Positions 12,625 to 47,766 of a stretch of DNA of 64,000 bases are shown in pieces; the first letter of the stretch is position 1; each line of letters begins with the position of its first letter. This stretch comes from Amoebidium appalachense (lineage: Eukaryota; Ichthyosporea). The notes beneath the pieces are model-generated. The model was not told the DNA's origin. It did not search any database and was given only the letters and a program-made list of their open reading frames with translations. The translations under genes and the position numbers were made by a program. The DNA is taken from assembly GCA_963693365.1 (NCBI GenBank), contig CAVNZM010000001.1, positions 9,362,001 through 9,426,000 on the forward strand, read 5' to 3'.

Positions 12625-13490
12625 CCCCCCCCTCCCCACCCCCGCCCCCCGCATGCCCCATGCCCCCCCCCCTCCCCCAAATCTCCTTCCACATGCAGAC
12701 AAGCACACACTTCCTCCCGCCCCCTCCTCCCCGCCATCTTCCTTGGCGTCGGAGGAAGGGTTCTCCTTATGTCGCCGCCTACTACGCACATTGTTGATGT
12801 TACATACTTGAATGTTTGCCATTGCATGTGTTCTGCACCATGCTTTTTATCATGCAGTTGTACATCGTGCCGTGTTCAGCATTCTAGCCCCACCCCACCC
12901 CCATCCTGTCTTGGGGAATGGATGCCTAACAAATAGCCTCCCCCCGCCCCCCTCCCTCCCCCCCCCCCCCCCCCCCCCCCCCCCAAAAAAAAATAAAAAA
13001 AAATAAAATAAAAATAAATAAATAAAAAAAAAGGGGGGGGGGGGGGAGAGGGGAGAAATGGAAAAAAAGAAAGCAAAAGGAAGGGACGTAAAAAAGAAAA
13101 TAGGTTAGAAAAGAAAAAACTTCACAGGGGGAGAAAAAAAGTTTCAAGGCCTGTTGACCATCTCCATCTCAGGAATCACACAAGAGACAGTTGATTCGGG
13201 GTCCACCTTCCCAGATGCATTTCAACAACACCTCAAGTGGTTGCAGGCTAACGGCTGGTCGGAAGGTGATTATAATCCCCCCCCCCCCCCCCCCCCCCCA
13301 ACAAAAAAAAAAAAAAGAATAAAAAAGGTGTCTTCTGCCTGCACTTTTGTGTTTATCCTATTTGATGGTTCGATTTCGGGTTTTTTATATTTTTGTGATG
13401 TTTTATATTTTGCCCTTTGGTGTCTCCTGCATATTTCTGACAGTCTAATGCATACATCATCCCCCCCCCCCCCCCCCCCCCCCCCCCCCA

Positions 13491-13525
<35 letters not shown>

Positions 13526-14235
13526 CACCACCAACTCCATTAATGATATAGATGACTAAGTCGTCGTTTTTCGATGGCACACTTTGTATGGGGATACCTA
13601 AAAAGGATTATCATATACGGGAAAACCTATCGATGGGCACGGTTACACCAGAGTTCGCTGGGCGGGCAGACTTAGTATCGTAGCTCATGATTTTCATGTT
13701 GACGTCATACTAACGTCACAGCACGACGTAAATATGGCTGCACACCGCAAAATGCCGGTGTAAACCTTAGCAATAATACAAAAACATGAATGGGAAGGGG
13801 GGTGAGGGCTGAGGGGGTGGGGAGGGGAGGGGGGTGGGGGTGGGCACGCTTTCCCTGTCCGTCATATCCACACGCACACGCGCCCGTGCGCGCACACACA
13901 CACACACGTACACAAGCAGGCACGCACACACGTACGCACACACGCGCGTGCCTACACACACACACACGCCCACACACACACACACACACACGCGCGCGCG
14001 CGCACACACACACACACACGCACACGCATGCACACACACACACACGTGCACACACACACACATGTGTGCGCGCGCATGCACACACGCGCACACCCTGCAT
14101 ACATCTAACACCTGTCCCTCCCCCCCTCCCCCCCCCCCCCTCCCCCCGTTTTTTTTCCCATTTGGGGTCTTCCCCCCTCCCCCCACCCTCCCCCCCCCCC
14201 CCCTCCCCCCCTCCCCCCCTCCCCCCCCCCCCCCC

Positions 14236-14283
<48 letters not shown>

Positions 14284-15469
14284 GCACTTTCTCAATCTTC
14301 TTCTCTCCCTCTTATTCTTCTTCTGCCTCCCTTCTCTTTTCTTTTTTTTTTTTCCCCTTTGCCTTTTTCTTTTCTTTCTCCCTATTTCTCTTCTTTTCGG
14401 TTTTTTTCCTGTTCTTTTCTTTTCTTTTCTTTTTTCTCTGTTCTTTCTTTTCTACCTTTCCTGCTGCAGCCAAACCACAAAGATGGGCCTATGTGACGTG
14501 TGGTGATTGGGACCTTGCCCAGTGTTTGCCAGCAAATTGCAACCACCACAAACTGAGTAGGGTCAAGCTTCCCCCCTCCTCCCCCCCCTCCCCCCCCCCC
14601 TCCCCCCCCCCCCCCCCCCCCCACACACAAAAAATAAATAAAACAAAATTAAAATAAACAAACAAATAAATAAAACATTTAAATAAATATATATACGGTA
14701 TAAATAAATAAACTGATAAACAATGATAGAAACAATAAAAATGCCAATGCCAATGGATAAAGAATATAGAACAATAAAAAAAGTAGGAATATGATAAATG
14801 AATAAGTAGGGAAGTAGACTAATATATAAACAATATATAATTAGGGAGTCAAATTAAGGAAAACTTCCCCATTCCCTCTCCATCTCCCTCTCCCTCTCCC
14901 TCTCCCTTCCCCCCCCCCCCCCCCCCCCCCCCCCCCTTCCTCCCCCTCCCGCTCCCCTCCCCCCTCCTTCCTTTCCCCCTTTTTTTTCTTGTCGGCCTTG
15001 TCATTGCTAATGGCAGTGTCAATACCAACAATATACTAGAAAATATGGCTGATGAAAAGCTAGTTACCAAGTACAAAAAAAAAAAAAAAAAAAGTTACTT
15101 ACCAAGTACAAAAAAATTAATGCGCTTAGGGAAACCAGGCCACTGCCCATTGCTGACGTTTGCACTGACGTTAATGTTATCGACGTCATATTTACGTCAC
15201 AGAGAGAAAATGTCGACATACACTTTACCACCTCCCTCCCTCCCCCATATTTAATCCAGCTCGTCTCGACTCAAGACAAGTGACCCACCCATGCTAAAGT
15301 GAAACAGTATCCGAGTTGGGTTTTGTATACGGGGTGAATGGATCAAAACTCGGGTATTGTGGATGACTTGGGCCCCCACCCCAGAGGACGGGTTCTGCTT
15401 AAGATCAATACTTTCACTCTGCATTATGATTTCCGTTATGAATGCCCATTTTCACTAAGAAACACATTC

Positions 15470-15514
<45 letters not shown>

Positions 15515-16401
15515 AGTTGCTCCCGTTGCCATGCGTCAATGGGTCAATCTCAAGAAAGTCTTTGAATCTGTTACAGGCACAAAGCCACCAGGTCTAGCCC
15601 CCCCCCCCCCCCCCCCCCCTCCCCCCCCCGGTGCCCCTCCCCTCCTTCCTGCACACAAACACAACTATATTACCATCTTCTTTCACCATGCCCACCTTGG
15701 TTCTTCTATTGAACCTCGTTTATCCCCTTAACCCCTCCCCCTAGCCTGCCCCCCTCTCCTCCCCCTCCTTTCCCTGCACGCCAGGTCAAAGATTTGAAAC
15801 CCATTCTTTTGTGGACGCATGTGAACCCTTTGAGGGGGGAGGAGGGGGGGGGGGGGGGGGAGGGGGGGGGAGGGGGGAGGGGGTTGCATTTTTTTTGACT
15901 TTTTTGTTTTATCACGATGTCTCCGCTTCCACGATTCATACCCTCTATTGCATACATCACCCTCTTCCCCCCCCCCCCCATCCCCTCTTGCCTCCCTCCT
16001 CCCCCTCTTTCTCACTCTCCTTCCCACCCCCATTATTCCTACGTCCCAATGCTTATTTCTCTCCCCTTATACCAACTAAACCGTGCACCCACGTGTACTG
16101 ACATGTGTGTGTGCACGTGCAGGCATGGTGTCCATGTTGCAGGATTTGGGGTTGGAGATGAAGGGGAGACACCACTCGGGGATAGACGACTGTACGGTGA
16201 GGGGGGGGGTGAGGGGGGGGTTGAGGGGCACATGCATGAATGCAGATAGATGCGCACGTACACACACACACACGTACACATACGGAGCACACATGTACAC
16301 ATTAAGCTAGACGCCCATCCGCCAACACGCGCACACATGCACACGCACACGCACATGAACCCGAACACGCACACGCACACGTGCACACGCATGCACACCT
16401 A

Positions 16402-16474
<73 letters not shown>

Positions 16475-16838
16475 GCTAATAGACACATGTGTGCGCGGGC
16501 AACACGCACACCACTCTTCATTGTATACACACATTCACCAACTTATACACACACACACACACCGCTATATACCCGCAGGTAGAAACAGAGACACACACAC
16601 AGAGCGACATACCCACCCATGCTCAAAAACCCACACACGTGCAAGCACACACACGTCTGCATGCGCATTACTATCCAAGTGCATTCGTGCATACGTGTAA
16701 ACACATCCGCACGGTGTCGTTCGTGGGTGAATTTTGGGCTTATTTCTATTATTTGTAGTATGTTCGCAATCTAACCCTGCTTATCTCCGTACCTCCCTCT
16801 AGATGCATGCACACACACGCACCACACACACACACGTA

Positions 16839-16886
<48 letters not shown>

Positions 16887-17004
16887 AACATAGCGCAGAT
16901 AGTGGTAGCACTTATTCAGAAAGGTGCCGTGTTTGACCGTTCAATGCTGAGACATTCAAAGCCATTGCCGAGGGACTTTGACCCAACAGACTGGACGGTA
17001 TTGA

Positions 17005-17064
<60 letters not shown>

Positions 17065-17612
17065 ATCAAAACACAATGCTCCACACACACACGCCTACAC
17101 ACGGGTATACACATGCATGCAATTGCACACACATGGGCGCGAACGCGGATACACGTACACACACACACACGCACACACACACAAATGCACACACACACAC
17201 ACACACACGCACATACCCTTAAACACACGTGTACACACAGACACCGCCCCATTCTCCATCCCCTACTCCCCCCCCACCCCCCCCTCCTCCCCTCGTCCCC
17301 TCCTCCCCTCCTCCCCCCCCTCCCCCCCCCCAAAAAAAAACAACAAAAAAAAAACAACTCTGATGACCCACTCATGTGCAAACGTAGAGGTGTCTTAAGT
17401 TGCAATATGGTAACATAGATTCTCATGGGCGCACACATGCACACATGCTGCACATACCCACATACACATACAGACATGAACACACTCGCATACAAGCACA
17501 AACACACGTTCATCCATGCACGTATGCACCCACAAACAGGCGCACACACATACACACACAGACAGGGGCAAGACAAACATACACACAGACTGACGCAGGA
17601 CAAACACACACA

Positions 17613-17668
<56 letters not shown>

Positions 17669-17760
17669 GCCCCACCGCCCTCTGCTCTGAGGTAAACTCA
17701 CCCTACCGAATGGAATGCGCATCATGTGCCTGTCCGAGATTCCACCGAGAGAGAGTGTAA
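9834..17760 (+). CDS. ERI1-family DEDDh 3'-5' exoribonuclease, nine exons
   Basis: Exons: 9834-9894, 10845-10993, 12426-12549, 13173-13265, 14470-14556, 15517-15591, 16123-16196, 16887-16997, 17668-17760; 867 nt, 288 residues, phase kept at all eight junctions. Acidic residues of the DEDDh exonuclease fold are Asp54 and Glu56 ([10 protein letters not shown]), Asp157 (TCGDWDL) and Asp218, with the catalytic histidine in [31 protein letters not shown] and [10 protein letters not shown] are diagnostic of the ERI1/ERI2/ERI3 group. These enzymes trim 3' ends of small RNAs, histone mRNA and 5.8S rRNA. Exon 1 plus the start of exon 2 gives [20 protein letters not shown], basic, Ser/Leu-rich and acid-poor like a mitochondrial presequence; translation from Met41 would give a form without it. 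The C-terminal exon has a cysteine cluster (CPTALC and CASCAC) that may bind zinc. No SAP domain is seen. Exon 1 is the least certain. Confidence 0.88.
12735..12892 (+). repeat. Family-1 repeat in an ERI1-like intron
   Basis: A diverged copy in sense orientation, between the C runs after exon 3 and the C run before exon 4. Recognisable blocks are TACTTGAATGTTTGCC, GTGTTCTGCACCATGCT and the 3' end CAGCATTCTAGCCCC. Confidence 0.6.
13332..13524 (+). repeat. Family-2 repeat with C-run then A-run tail
   Basis: The body, about 130 bp, starts CTGCCTGCACTTTTG, contains GGTTCGATTTCGGG, and ends TGCATACATCAT. A C run (about 13460-13489) and an A run (about 13494-13524) follow. The closest relative is at 61889-62021. 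A body with a compound tail resembles a short retroposed element, but no RNA polymerase III boxes or target-site duplications were identified. Confidence 0.65.
15255..15515 (+). repeat. Family-1 repeat ending at a splice acceptor
   Basis: A diverged sense-orientation copy with AACTCGGGTATTGTGGATGA and a TCTGCTTAA core. Its terminal C run (about 15473-15514) is followed by AG and exon 6 of the ERI1-like gene at 15517. The end of the repeat therefore appears to supply the polypyrimidine tract and acceptor of a working intron. Confidence 0.6.
15888..15967 (+). repeat. Family-2 repeat, short copy
   Basis: Sense-orientation fragment in the next ERI1-like intron. Matching parts are GCATTTTTTTTGACTTTTTTG, GATGTCTCC and GCATACATCACC before a C run. 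Confidence 0.5.
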
Positions 17761-17926
17761 CTCCCCCTCCCCTCCCCCCCCCCCATCTCCCCCCTCCCGG
17801 TACCACCTCTTTCTGCCTGTCCTCCGTGCATTTACACACACATGCTTAGATGACTGTGCCTGTGTGTATGAGCTAGTGTGTTTAGAAAAGTAGTTGGAAG
17901 GTTGACACCCCCTTCCCTCCCTCCCT

Positions 17927-17960
<34 letters not shown>

Positions 17961-18483
17961 AAAATACACACGTGTGCACACATACGCACACGGCGACGCA
18001 TCCATCCTCCTCGGCGCCGGCATGTACGCATGTACAAATGCGTAAACATATCCCCCCCCACCCCACCCCACCCCCTCCCCCCAACGCACACACACACACC
18101 AAAAAAAAAGTGATCGAAAAGAAAAGGAAAACAAAAGAAACAAATAAAAAATAAAAAACAATACACCGACACCCATAGGCACACACATATATACGTCCGT
18201 GTGCATCCCTTGATGGATATCTGACACCACCCTCCCACCACAGATCTCTGATGTCGGCTCTGCGGAAGTAATTCACGGAATAGCCTAAAAAGGAAAGGAG
18301 CAACTTATGCCTATTGGGCAGCAAGAGGGTTTACACTGACGCGTCAAACAGTCCATATGAGGGCTGGGCATGAATTACTGAGCAGTGTGTGCGTAGTTTA
18401 ATTTGTTTCTTTCACCCCCCTTTCTTTTTCCCCCTCATCCCTCCCCCCCCCCCCAATCTTCTTCTTCTTCTTTTTTTTTGGGG

Positions 18484-18573
<90 letters not shown>

Positions 18574-19524
18574 CCAAGTTGATAACTGGATGGGCTGAAG
18601 TTCATATCCACACTGGAAACGAATGATGATTTTATCATATTGCGCACGATCAACTGCTGGCCTGAAACTCTTAGTTAGGGGGGTCGTCTTTGAAATTTCA
18701 CTTCATCTTGCACGGCAGCCACGTCTGTGTGAAATTGTGAATAGACTATTATGTGTGGCAATGCCCGAGAGTTAAATGTATATAATGGGTATCCAATCAT
18801 TATGGCACATTATAATTATAAGCGTGGTGCTTTAATGGCAGTTGTGATATGCGGGGGAAAATTCATTCCGGGTTGCATGATTTGCCTGTACAGATGTACT
18901 GTCCGCCAATAAAAATGGCTATCCAAAAATGTGGTCGCAGTGCATGCCCCTTATTACATAGCTTTAAAATTATTGGTCTGTCCCCTGCTATATGTTCTTG
19001 ACGGCGGGGCCTTTCCCAAGACGGCGGCGGCCGGGGGGAGGGGGGGGGGGGGGGAGTGATCAGGGCATCAGACAGGCCAAAGAATGGATGTATAATTAGT
19101 ACAGTTGTGATAGACACCGAGCTTCATGTAATTCCAACGTGCACAGATATCAGTATATGGCCGATGGAGCCACTAGTATATGTACTGTGTTTATTTCAGG
19201 AAACATTATTTCATATCTCCAGAGCACCACTGTTCAAACAATGATGCATATGCATATGGTGCCGAATTCTTTCCAGCTATACATATAGTGTGCCTGGTGT
19301 GCCATGACGTGCACATCATACAGGAAAGTGTCTACGATTAATCACGGAAAATGCTACATGCACAGGGAAATATAATCAAATTAAAATTTCGTAAATTTTC
19401 AAATCTGTTTCAAGATTGATTTACAACGGTGGAACACATTTGTGTTCCAACACGTAGCATGTGTTTCCATGAAATTTTCGAAAAAGCCCCCCCCCCCCCC
19501 TCCCCCCTAAACTTCCCCCCCCCC

Positions 19525-19597
<73 letters not shown>

Positions 19598-19883
19598 TTT
19601 CCCCCTTAAAAAATCATCTGTGTTCAAAAAAGACGTGTACGTATTTCGAAACCTCCATATTTGCACAGGACTGACCAAAAACTTTGTGTCAATATATCTT
19701 GAGTTCTGTAAAAAAACATTCAAAACTAGCGAAAAGTTTATGGTCATTCAATATTCGATGGCATTCGACTCAATATGTTTGGGGCAGTTAAGAAATTTGA
19801 AAATAAGGAGGAATCGAGGAAGAACAAGGGCGTTCATGTCTCCATCTCCGGCTCCCATTCATTGAAACTCACAAAGAACCGGG

Positions 19884-19918
<35 letters not shown>

Positions 19919-20053
19919 GCGATATGATGTTTACAAACTGTTAGAGATCTCAATTATTTTGTTTTATTAGTAAAGAGATATGTTTGTTTATAATTTGTAT
20001 AGTAGTTGGTGTTTCTCAGGGAGAAACTGAACCGAGGAGGGGGAAAAAAAAAG

Positions 20054-20089
<36 letters not shown>

Positions 20090-20138
20090 TTCCGCAGAAC
20101 TGTTTTACCCCCCCTCCGTCTCTTCATCCAATCACCGC
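17761..20138. other. Convergent intergenic region
   Basis: This separates the 3' ends of the ERI1-like gene (plus) and the SMARCAL1-like gene (minus). It holds CA and TG arrays (18487-18530), a G run (18533-18570), the C runs 17937-17959 and 19528-19597 and A runs (19886-19916, 20055-20087). The parts free of simple repeats (about 18570-19480 and 19600-19880) are AT-rich, with no recognisable coding sequence on either strand. Confidence 0.5.
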
Positions 20139-41213
<21,075 letters not shown>

Positions 41214-41906
41214 ACTGGCTCGTCGTACTTGGAATGCCGAGTGACTGACAAGTGATGAGAAGGTGACGATCCTGACCCAGAACGTGTGGTGCTCGAAAAT
41301 GATGGTGTGAAAAAAATGGAACTCGCTTTTAGATGTCCCAGAATAGGCAATAGGCGTGGGGAAGTTTCAGTCCTCTATAAATAACGTTTATACAAACCTC
41401 CAATATGTGACAGCTTACATGCATATGTTCAATAGCTGGACCCGATATTTGTTGAACCAACTATCATGCTTGCCTATTTGTCTGCGATTTTGTGCCAGCC
41501 CTCTCTCTCAGAAAGCTAGCGTTCCCCTTTACTCTGTGCTTCTCACTTATTTTCCTTGCTACGACAACCACTGTCTCTCTCCCTTTGTGATGCAATTAAA
41601 CCAATTCGTGCTCTCTATGATCAACAACCCAACATTCTCTCAGCCTGACACCATCGGGCAGAGCGTCAGGTGCGCTCCGCCGGATCCCCGTCAAAGTTTC
41701 GAACCCAGCGATTGGGGCAGATAAGAATCCTGGACCTGATTGGCCCAATGCAAAAAGCGCGGGAAAACTTTCAAATGGGCGTGGGGGGGGAGAACTTACG
41801 GTTATGTACAGACGTCGAAAACAATTGCAAAGTTACGGACAACATGATTTGCAAGGAAAGATTTGCACACCCTATAGCCAAACATAACATTTACACCAGC
41901 AGACGT

Positions 41907-41970
<64 letters not shown>

Positions 41971-42495
41971 ACCCACCCACCCACCCACCCACCCCAGTCG
42001 GAGGCCGGGGGGAGGGGGGGGGAGGCAAATTTGCCTCGCGAGGGAGAAGTTCTGATGTTGCTTACGTACGCGTTATATTGAGCACTAGTAAAAAATTATG
42101 CATCGGGTCGGGCACTCAAGTGACGTCCACGACCTAAAAAAAAAAATAATAAAAATAAAAAATATAAAAAGGATGAAAAGCACGACTCACTAAGGAAGTC
42201 ACCTGCAGCTGCACTAGGGTGTTCCAAGTCTCAAGAGCTCTGCTGCCGATCATGACACTTGTGCAGATCCGAAAGCTTATGCCTCAAGTATATACAACAT
42301 AAAAGGCCTGATTCCAAATGTAGCCAAACGGGAAATCCGAAAACACAAAACGACAAATAAACAAGACCATCTGCTCTCGCATTTTTGTCAATTTTCAAGT
42401 TTTTGTAAAACCGAAAAAAAAGTAGGTATTTAACGGTAGCCATTGGGTGGCGGTGGGTGGGTGGCGGGGGTGGTTGTGGTGGTCGTTGGGGGGAT

Positions 42496-42559
<64 letters not shown>

Positions 42560-42728
42560 CTTCTTTTTTCTTCGTAACTCGGAATGTGTTTATTCGCTTA
42601 CTAAGCAGATGCAAACTACAGCACTGCTCCAAGCCCATCTATACAAAACCCTTGTCACTCCAAAATCTCATACATTTCGTAACATCGCTAATAGCCAAAT
42701 AAGGCTACATCTCCCACCATATCATTGG
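41214..42728. other. Region between SMARCAL1-like start and dihydroorotase end
   Basis: Both neighbours are on the minus strand, so the part near 41214-41800 should hold the SMARCAL1-like promoter and the rest the 3' flank of dihydroorotase. It contains a C run (about 41908-41970) followed by CCCA units, and a G run (about 42498-42559). A 122-codon plus-strand frame at 41356-41724 starts at GTG and resembles nothing I know. CCAATCA-type motifs occur near 41740-41755. Confidence 0.4.
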
Positions 42729-43108
42729 TCAGTGCTTGATGGACCAGCCAATCGTTTCGCCGGCCAGGAAGGGAACGACGACCCCACCCTCATAGGCGTA
42801 ATTTGCTGGAACTTTCTGTGGTTGCCTGCAACACCCAGATTGAATCAGCGTCAGCATATACTGGTGCAATTCCCCTCCACCATCCCCCCCCCCCCCTCCC
42901 CCCCCCCCCCCCCCCCCCCCCCCCTCCTCCCCTCCCCGACTTGGATAACCACCACACACAAACACACAAACACACACGAATAATCACACGCATGCGCGTG
43001 TGCACCCGCACACACAAACGACACACACACTCAAACACAAACACAAACACACACACACACACACACACACACAATGTTGACACACACACTGTTAACACAC
43101 ACACTGTT

Positions 43109-43171
<63 letters not shown>

Positions 43172-43476
43172 ACAAACCCCCACCCACTCGCCCATACGAC
43201 TCCCCATCCGCATTCCTCCCCAACACTCTAATGGACATCCATACGCACAGGCAGACACACCCAGAGAGAAGGACAGACATGTTGAGAGGGAGTAGGAGTG
43301 GGGGAGATGGAGGAACGGATGGAGAGAGAAGGAAGGAAGGAGAGGGATAGAACTTGGGGGTGGGGGGAGGGGGGAGGGGGGGGGGAGAGAGGGGGGGGGG
43401 GGGGGGGGGGAGGGGGGGTGCAGAAGGTGTTTCAGAGTAGTGGAGGAATGTTTGTGTAAAAGAGAAAGAGAGTGGG

Positions 43477-43543
<67 letters not shown>

Positions 43544-43910
43544 GCAAAAGAGATAAGAGACAGAGAGAGAGCGAGAGAGAGAGAAGAGCAAATCAAAGAA
43601 TCCACGACCCACCTCACAAGTGTCACCGTCTTGCCCATATCAGCAACCTTGTAGAACGCCCGTCCGTTCGCGCTGGTAAACTTGACAATATTCTCCTTTG
43701 TGGCACCAAGATTCGTGAGGGTGTTCACAACGTAGGGAAGGAGGAGGGGGGTCGTGAAGACGCCCGCGCTACCGCACGCACATTCCTTTGTTGTGATGTT
43801 GTGTGGTGCACTGTCGGAGCCCAAAAAGAACTTCTCGTGGCCTGTGTAAACACAAAAAGAAAAGGGGATAGGGGAGGGAGGAGGAGAGAGGGTGTATGTG
43901 TGCGTGTGTG

Positions 43911-43950
<40 letters not shown>

Positions 43951-44260
43951 GGTGGGGCTGGAGGAAAATGATCGTGCGTATGGGTGGTGTTGGTAATTAG
44001 AAGAGGGGGGTGGGGGTGGATATAATGGGGACGGGAGGGGGGGGGGGAGGGGGGAGGGGGTTAGCATATATGTATGTCAAAAGAGCTAGGCCGACAACCA
44101 AACCTCCTGACCCCAAGGAAGACCATGCACATGCGTGTGAAACACTAGAGGTTAGGAAAGTTGGGGAAAAGGGGGGGGGGGGGGGGGGGGGGGGCACTAA
44201 GAGCTGACGTTTTCTAACAAAGTTTAGGGGAGATGTTTGGAGGGTGGAGGGTGGGGGGCG

Positions 44261-44294
<34 letters not shown>

Positions 44295-44329
44295 TTAAGA
44301 GGAACATTGACGTTTTCCAGCAAAAGGGG

Positions 44330-44371
<42 letters not shown>

Positions 44372-44586
44372 TTTATATACCGCTCACGGCGACAGCTCTG
44401 AGTGCGTCTCTGTCTGCCGGGTACTTAGCCACTGGCTTGCAGAAGTGGTGGGGCCTGCCTGCCCAGTGATCTACTATCAGCTCGAGGTGGTGGGCCGTGA
44501 TGCTGGCTGACACGGTGGAGCCAAGGGAGAGAACCTGTGTGTACGTACGTGTGTGTGGGGGGGGGGAGGGGGAGGGGAGAAGGGTG

Positions 44587-44624
<38 letters not shown>

Positions 44625-44781
44625 TTGACTGTGCTATCTGTATGTGTGCGTGGGTTTGGGTGTGCGCGCACACCCACGCGTGTTTGCGTGTGAGTGTGTG
44701 GATGTTGGCCTGCCAATGTGTTTGCCTGTGTGCAAATGGGGAAAAGGAGGGGGGTTGGGAAGACAGTTAATGGCAAGGAAA

Positions 44782-44813
<32 letters not shown>

Positions 44814-44897
44814 GGGGGGGCTGGGCGTGGACATGTGGAACGTGTACTGTTGCATGCCATGGATGTGTCTCGAATACGAGAAGGCGAGAGAGGGGAA

Positions 44898-44939
<42 letters not shown>

Positions 44940-45126
44940 AGATGATGTATGCATAAAAGGATATAAGGGCAGAAAATGCGAGGAGGCGACAAAGGACAAA
45001 AATAAAACGTCACAAACAAAAATCAAATCATAACATTGAACGAAAAAGTTTAAAAAAAAAGGTGCAGGCAGATGACACTTTGAACAGAGCCCATCATCGG
45101 GGCAGGGGGAGGGGGAGGGGGGGCAT

Positions 45127-45173
<47 letters not shown>

Positions 45174-45618
45174 GAATGCGGAACACGGTACGAATACGCA
45201 TACATGACGAGAAGCATGGTGCAGGACACATGCAAAGGCAAACATTCAAGTATGCAACATCAGCCATGTGCACAGTATGCGTCATAAGCAGAGCCCATCC
45301 TCAGGGAGGACCCAAGTCATTGGGGGGGGGGGGGGGGGGGGGAGGGGGGGGGGGGTGGATATACCTTGTCCACGGCCTTTTTCGTGGTGGCATGTTCGAG
45401 AATAATCCGCAGGTTGGGGAAGTCGCGATGAAGAGCGTCCAGGTGCTCAAGGAAATGCTCCTCGGCATTCATAACACAGATGTTCTGTTTTTGTTGTGGT
45501 TTTTTTTAATTTTTGTTTTGTTTTGTTTTATTTTGTATGTGTGTGTGTGGGGGGGGGGGGGGGGGGGGGGGAGGGGGGGCATGCCGTGTGTGTGTGTGTG
45601 TGGGGGGGGGGGGGTGCA

Positions 45619-45674
<56 letters not shown>

Positions 45675-46080
45675 CTTGCACGCATTGCTTTCCCCTGGGG
45701 GGAGGGGGGGGAGAGATATGAATAGGGAGATGATCAGCACTTTGAAAGATATGTGGAAATGCCCGCATGAAATATTTACAACAAGGCTGGGGGAAAGCAC
45801 ATATCCAACACCTACTTCCGAGTTAGTGTTAGTGTTCAGAATGAACTGTTTTATTTAAAGTAAACATAATGTTTTTGGCTATAACCATATCCTAGCTTCA
45901 TCCTTTCTGCCGCGGCGACCAATTGGAGTGATCGGAGTATATCGAATTCACACATTTACAGAAACGGCCCACATCCACTCCCCCCCCCCCCCCCCCCAAC
46001 CCCCTCACACACACACACACACCACCACCACTGCCACCACCAGCTCCTCCCCCTTCTTCTTTCTTCCGCCCTTAATTCCG

Positions 46081-46128
<48 letters not shown>

Positions 46129-46886
46129 AAAAAAGGGGGCGAAGAGGGGAAAAAAAAAAAGAAAAGAGCAAGAGATTTTAAAAGAGAACAACACAACCTT
46201 TCCCTTAAAAAAAAGGGTAAAGGAAAAGAAATCACAAACATAAAAAGGGAAACAAACGCAGAAAAAAAACCCAAATATCGCACCTTCTCTGGGTTGCTGG
46301 GCACTTCGCCGTGCAGGTGCAGAATCAGATTGTTTTTCTCCATGGCCCTGAATATCGGATAGTACGTCTCGTAGCTCTCAATCCCACTGTCGCTATTGGT
46401 CGTCACACCACGCGGGTAGCTCTTCACCCCTAAATATAGCCGCCAGTTAGAATTCACAGAATACATACTAATTTCATACATAAATATATACACCAACACG
46501 GAATTAGAAAAAACGTGCTGGCGATGGGTGCTTTTAGGCCACTCCCAGTTTCGTGTTTTAGTCGTACTACATAATAATGGTGTTGCTTTAAGAAACAGAA
46601 AAGTGTTTGTCTGACTGCATTTACCCTTCCCTCTTTTTTATGTCTTTCCCAAGCCTCCCCAGTGCTCTCCACCCTCCTTTCCCCCCTCCCTCCCCCCCCC
46701 CCCAAAAAAAAAGGCAGAGCTCCTCTTACTGCTACCTCCCCCCCCCCCCCCCCCCCCCCTTTATTTATTTCTTACTGCTCCTTCCCCCCCCCCCCCCCCC
46801 CCCCCTTTATTTATTCGAGTTTCTTACTACAAGAGGGAGAAGGGGGAGGGGGGGGGGTCTTAGTTTATCTACCTTTTTTCAGTCCT

Positions 46887-46917
<31 letters not shown>

Positions 46918-47203
46918 GGGGGGAGGGGGGGAGGGGGGATGAAGGGTGTATTTTTCACCTGTAACGCCGACTTTTGCAGCCTGGTCAATAACCTCAGGTG
47001 TAAGGTCGGGGTGGAGATATAAGGTCATGAGATAGTCGATGCTGGGGTCCAACGCCTGCAGCTGTTGCCGGTACGAGACAACTTGATCGATAGTGGTGAT
47101 GGGGGGGGTAAGGTTAGGCTGTGTGGGGGACGGGGCAAGGAGGAGGGGGACAGGGAAGGAGGGTGGGTGGGTGGGTGGTTGTTTGGAGGGAGCGCGGGGG
47201 GGT

Positions 47204-47239
<36 letters not shown>

Positions 47240-47277
47240 CTGTTGGTAGGTGGGGGGGGGGGGGGGTGGGTAGATGG

Positions 47278-47357
<80 letters not shown>

Positions 47358-47511
47358 ATGTGTGTGTGTGTGTGTGTTGTGGGGGAGGGGAAGGGGGAGG
47401 GGGGAGGGGGGAGGGGGGAGGACATGCAACGAACAGGTGAAAAGGTCAGTGTGGATGTAGTGGGTGTAGCGTAATTGTGTGGTGTGTGGGTGTGGGTGTG
47501 TGTGTGCGCGC

Positions 47512-47552
<41 letters not shown>

Positions 47553-47726
47553 GCAGTATATATGAGAGTAGCAACAAAAATCGAATCAACGACAAAAAAG
47601 TCAATAGCAGCAGCAACAAAGAAACACAAAATAAAAAGCGACTCAATAGGCCAAAAACGAAGAGTACATCGACCCAAGCACCAATACACATGCACCAACA
47701 CACACACACACATACACGCGCGTGCG

Positions 47727-47766
<40 letters not shown>

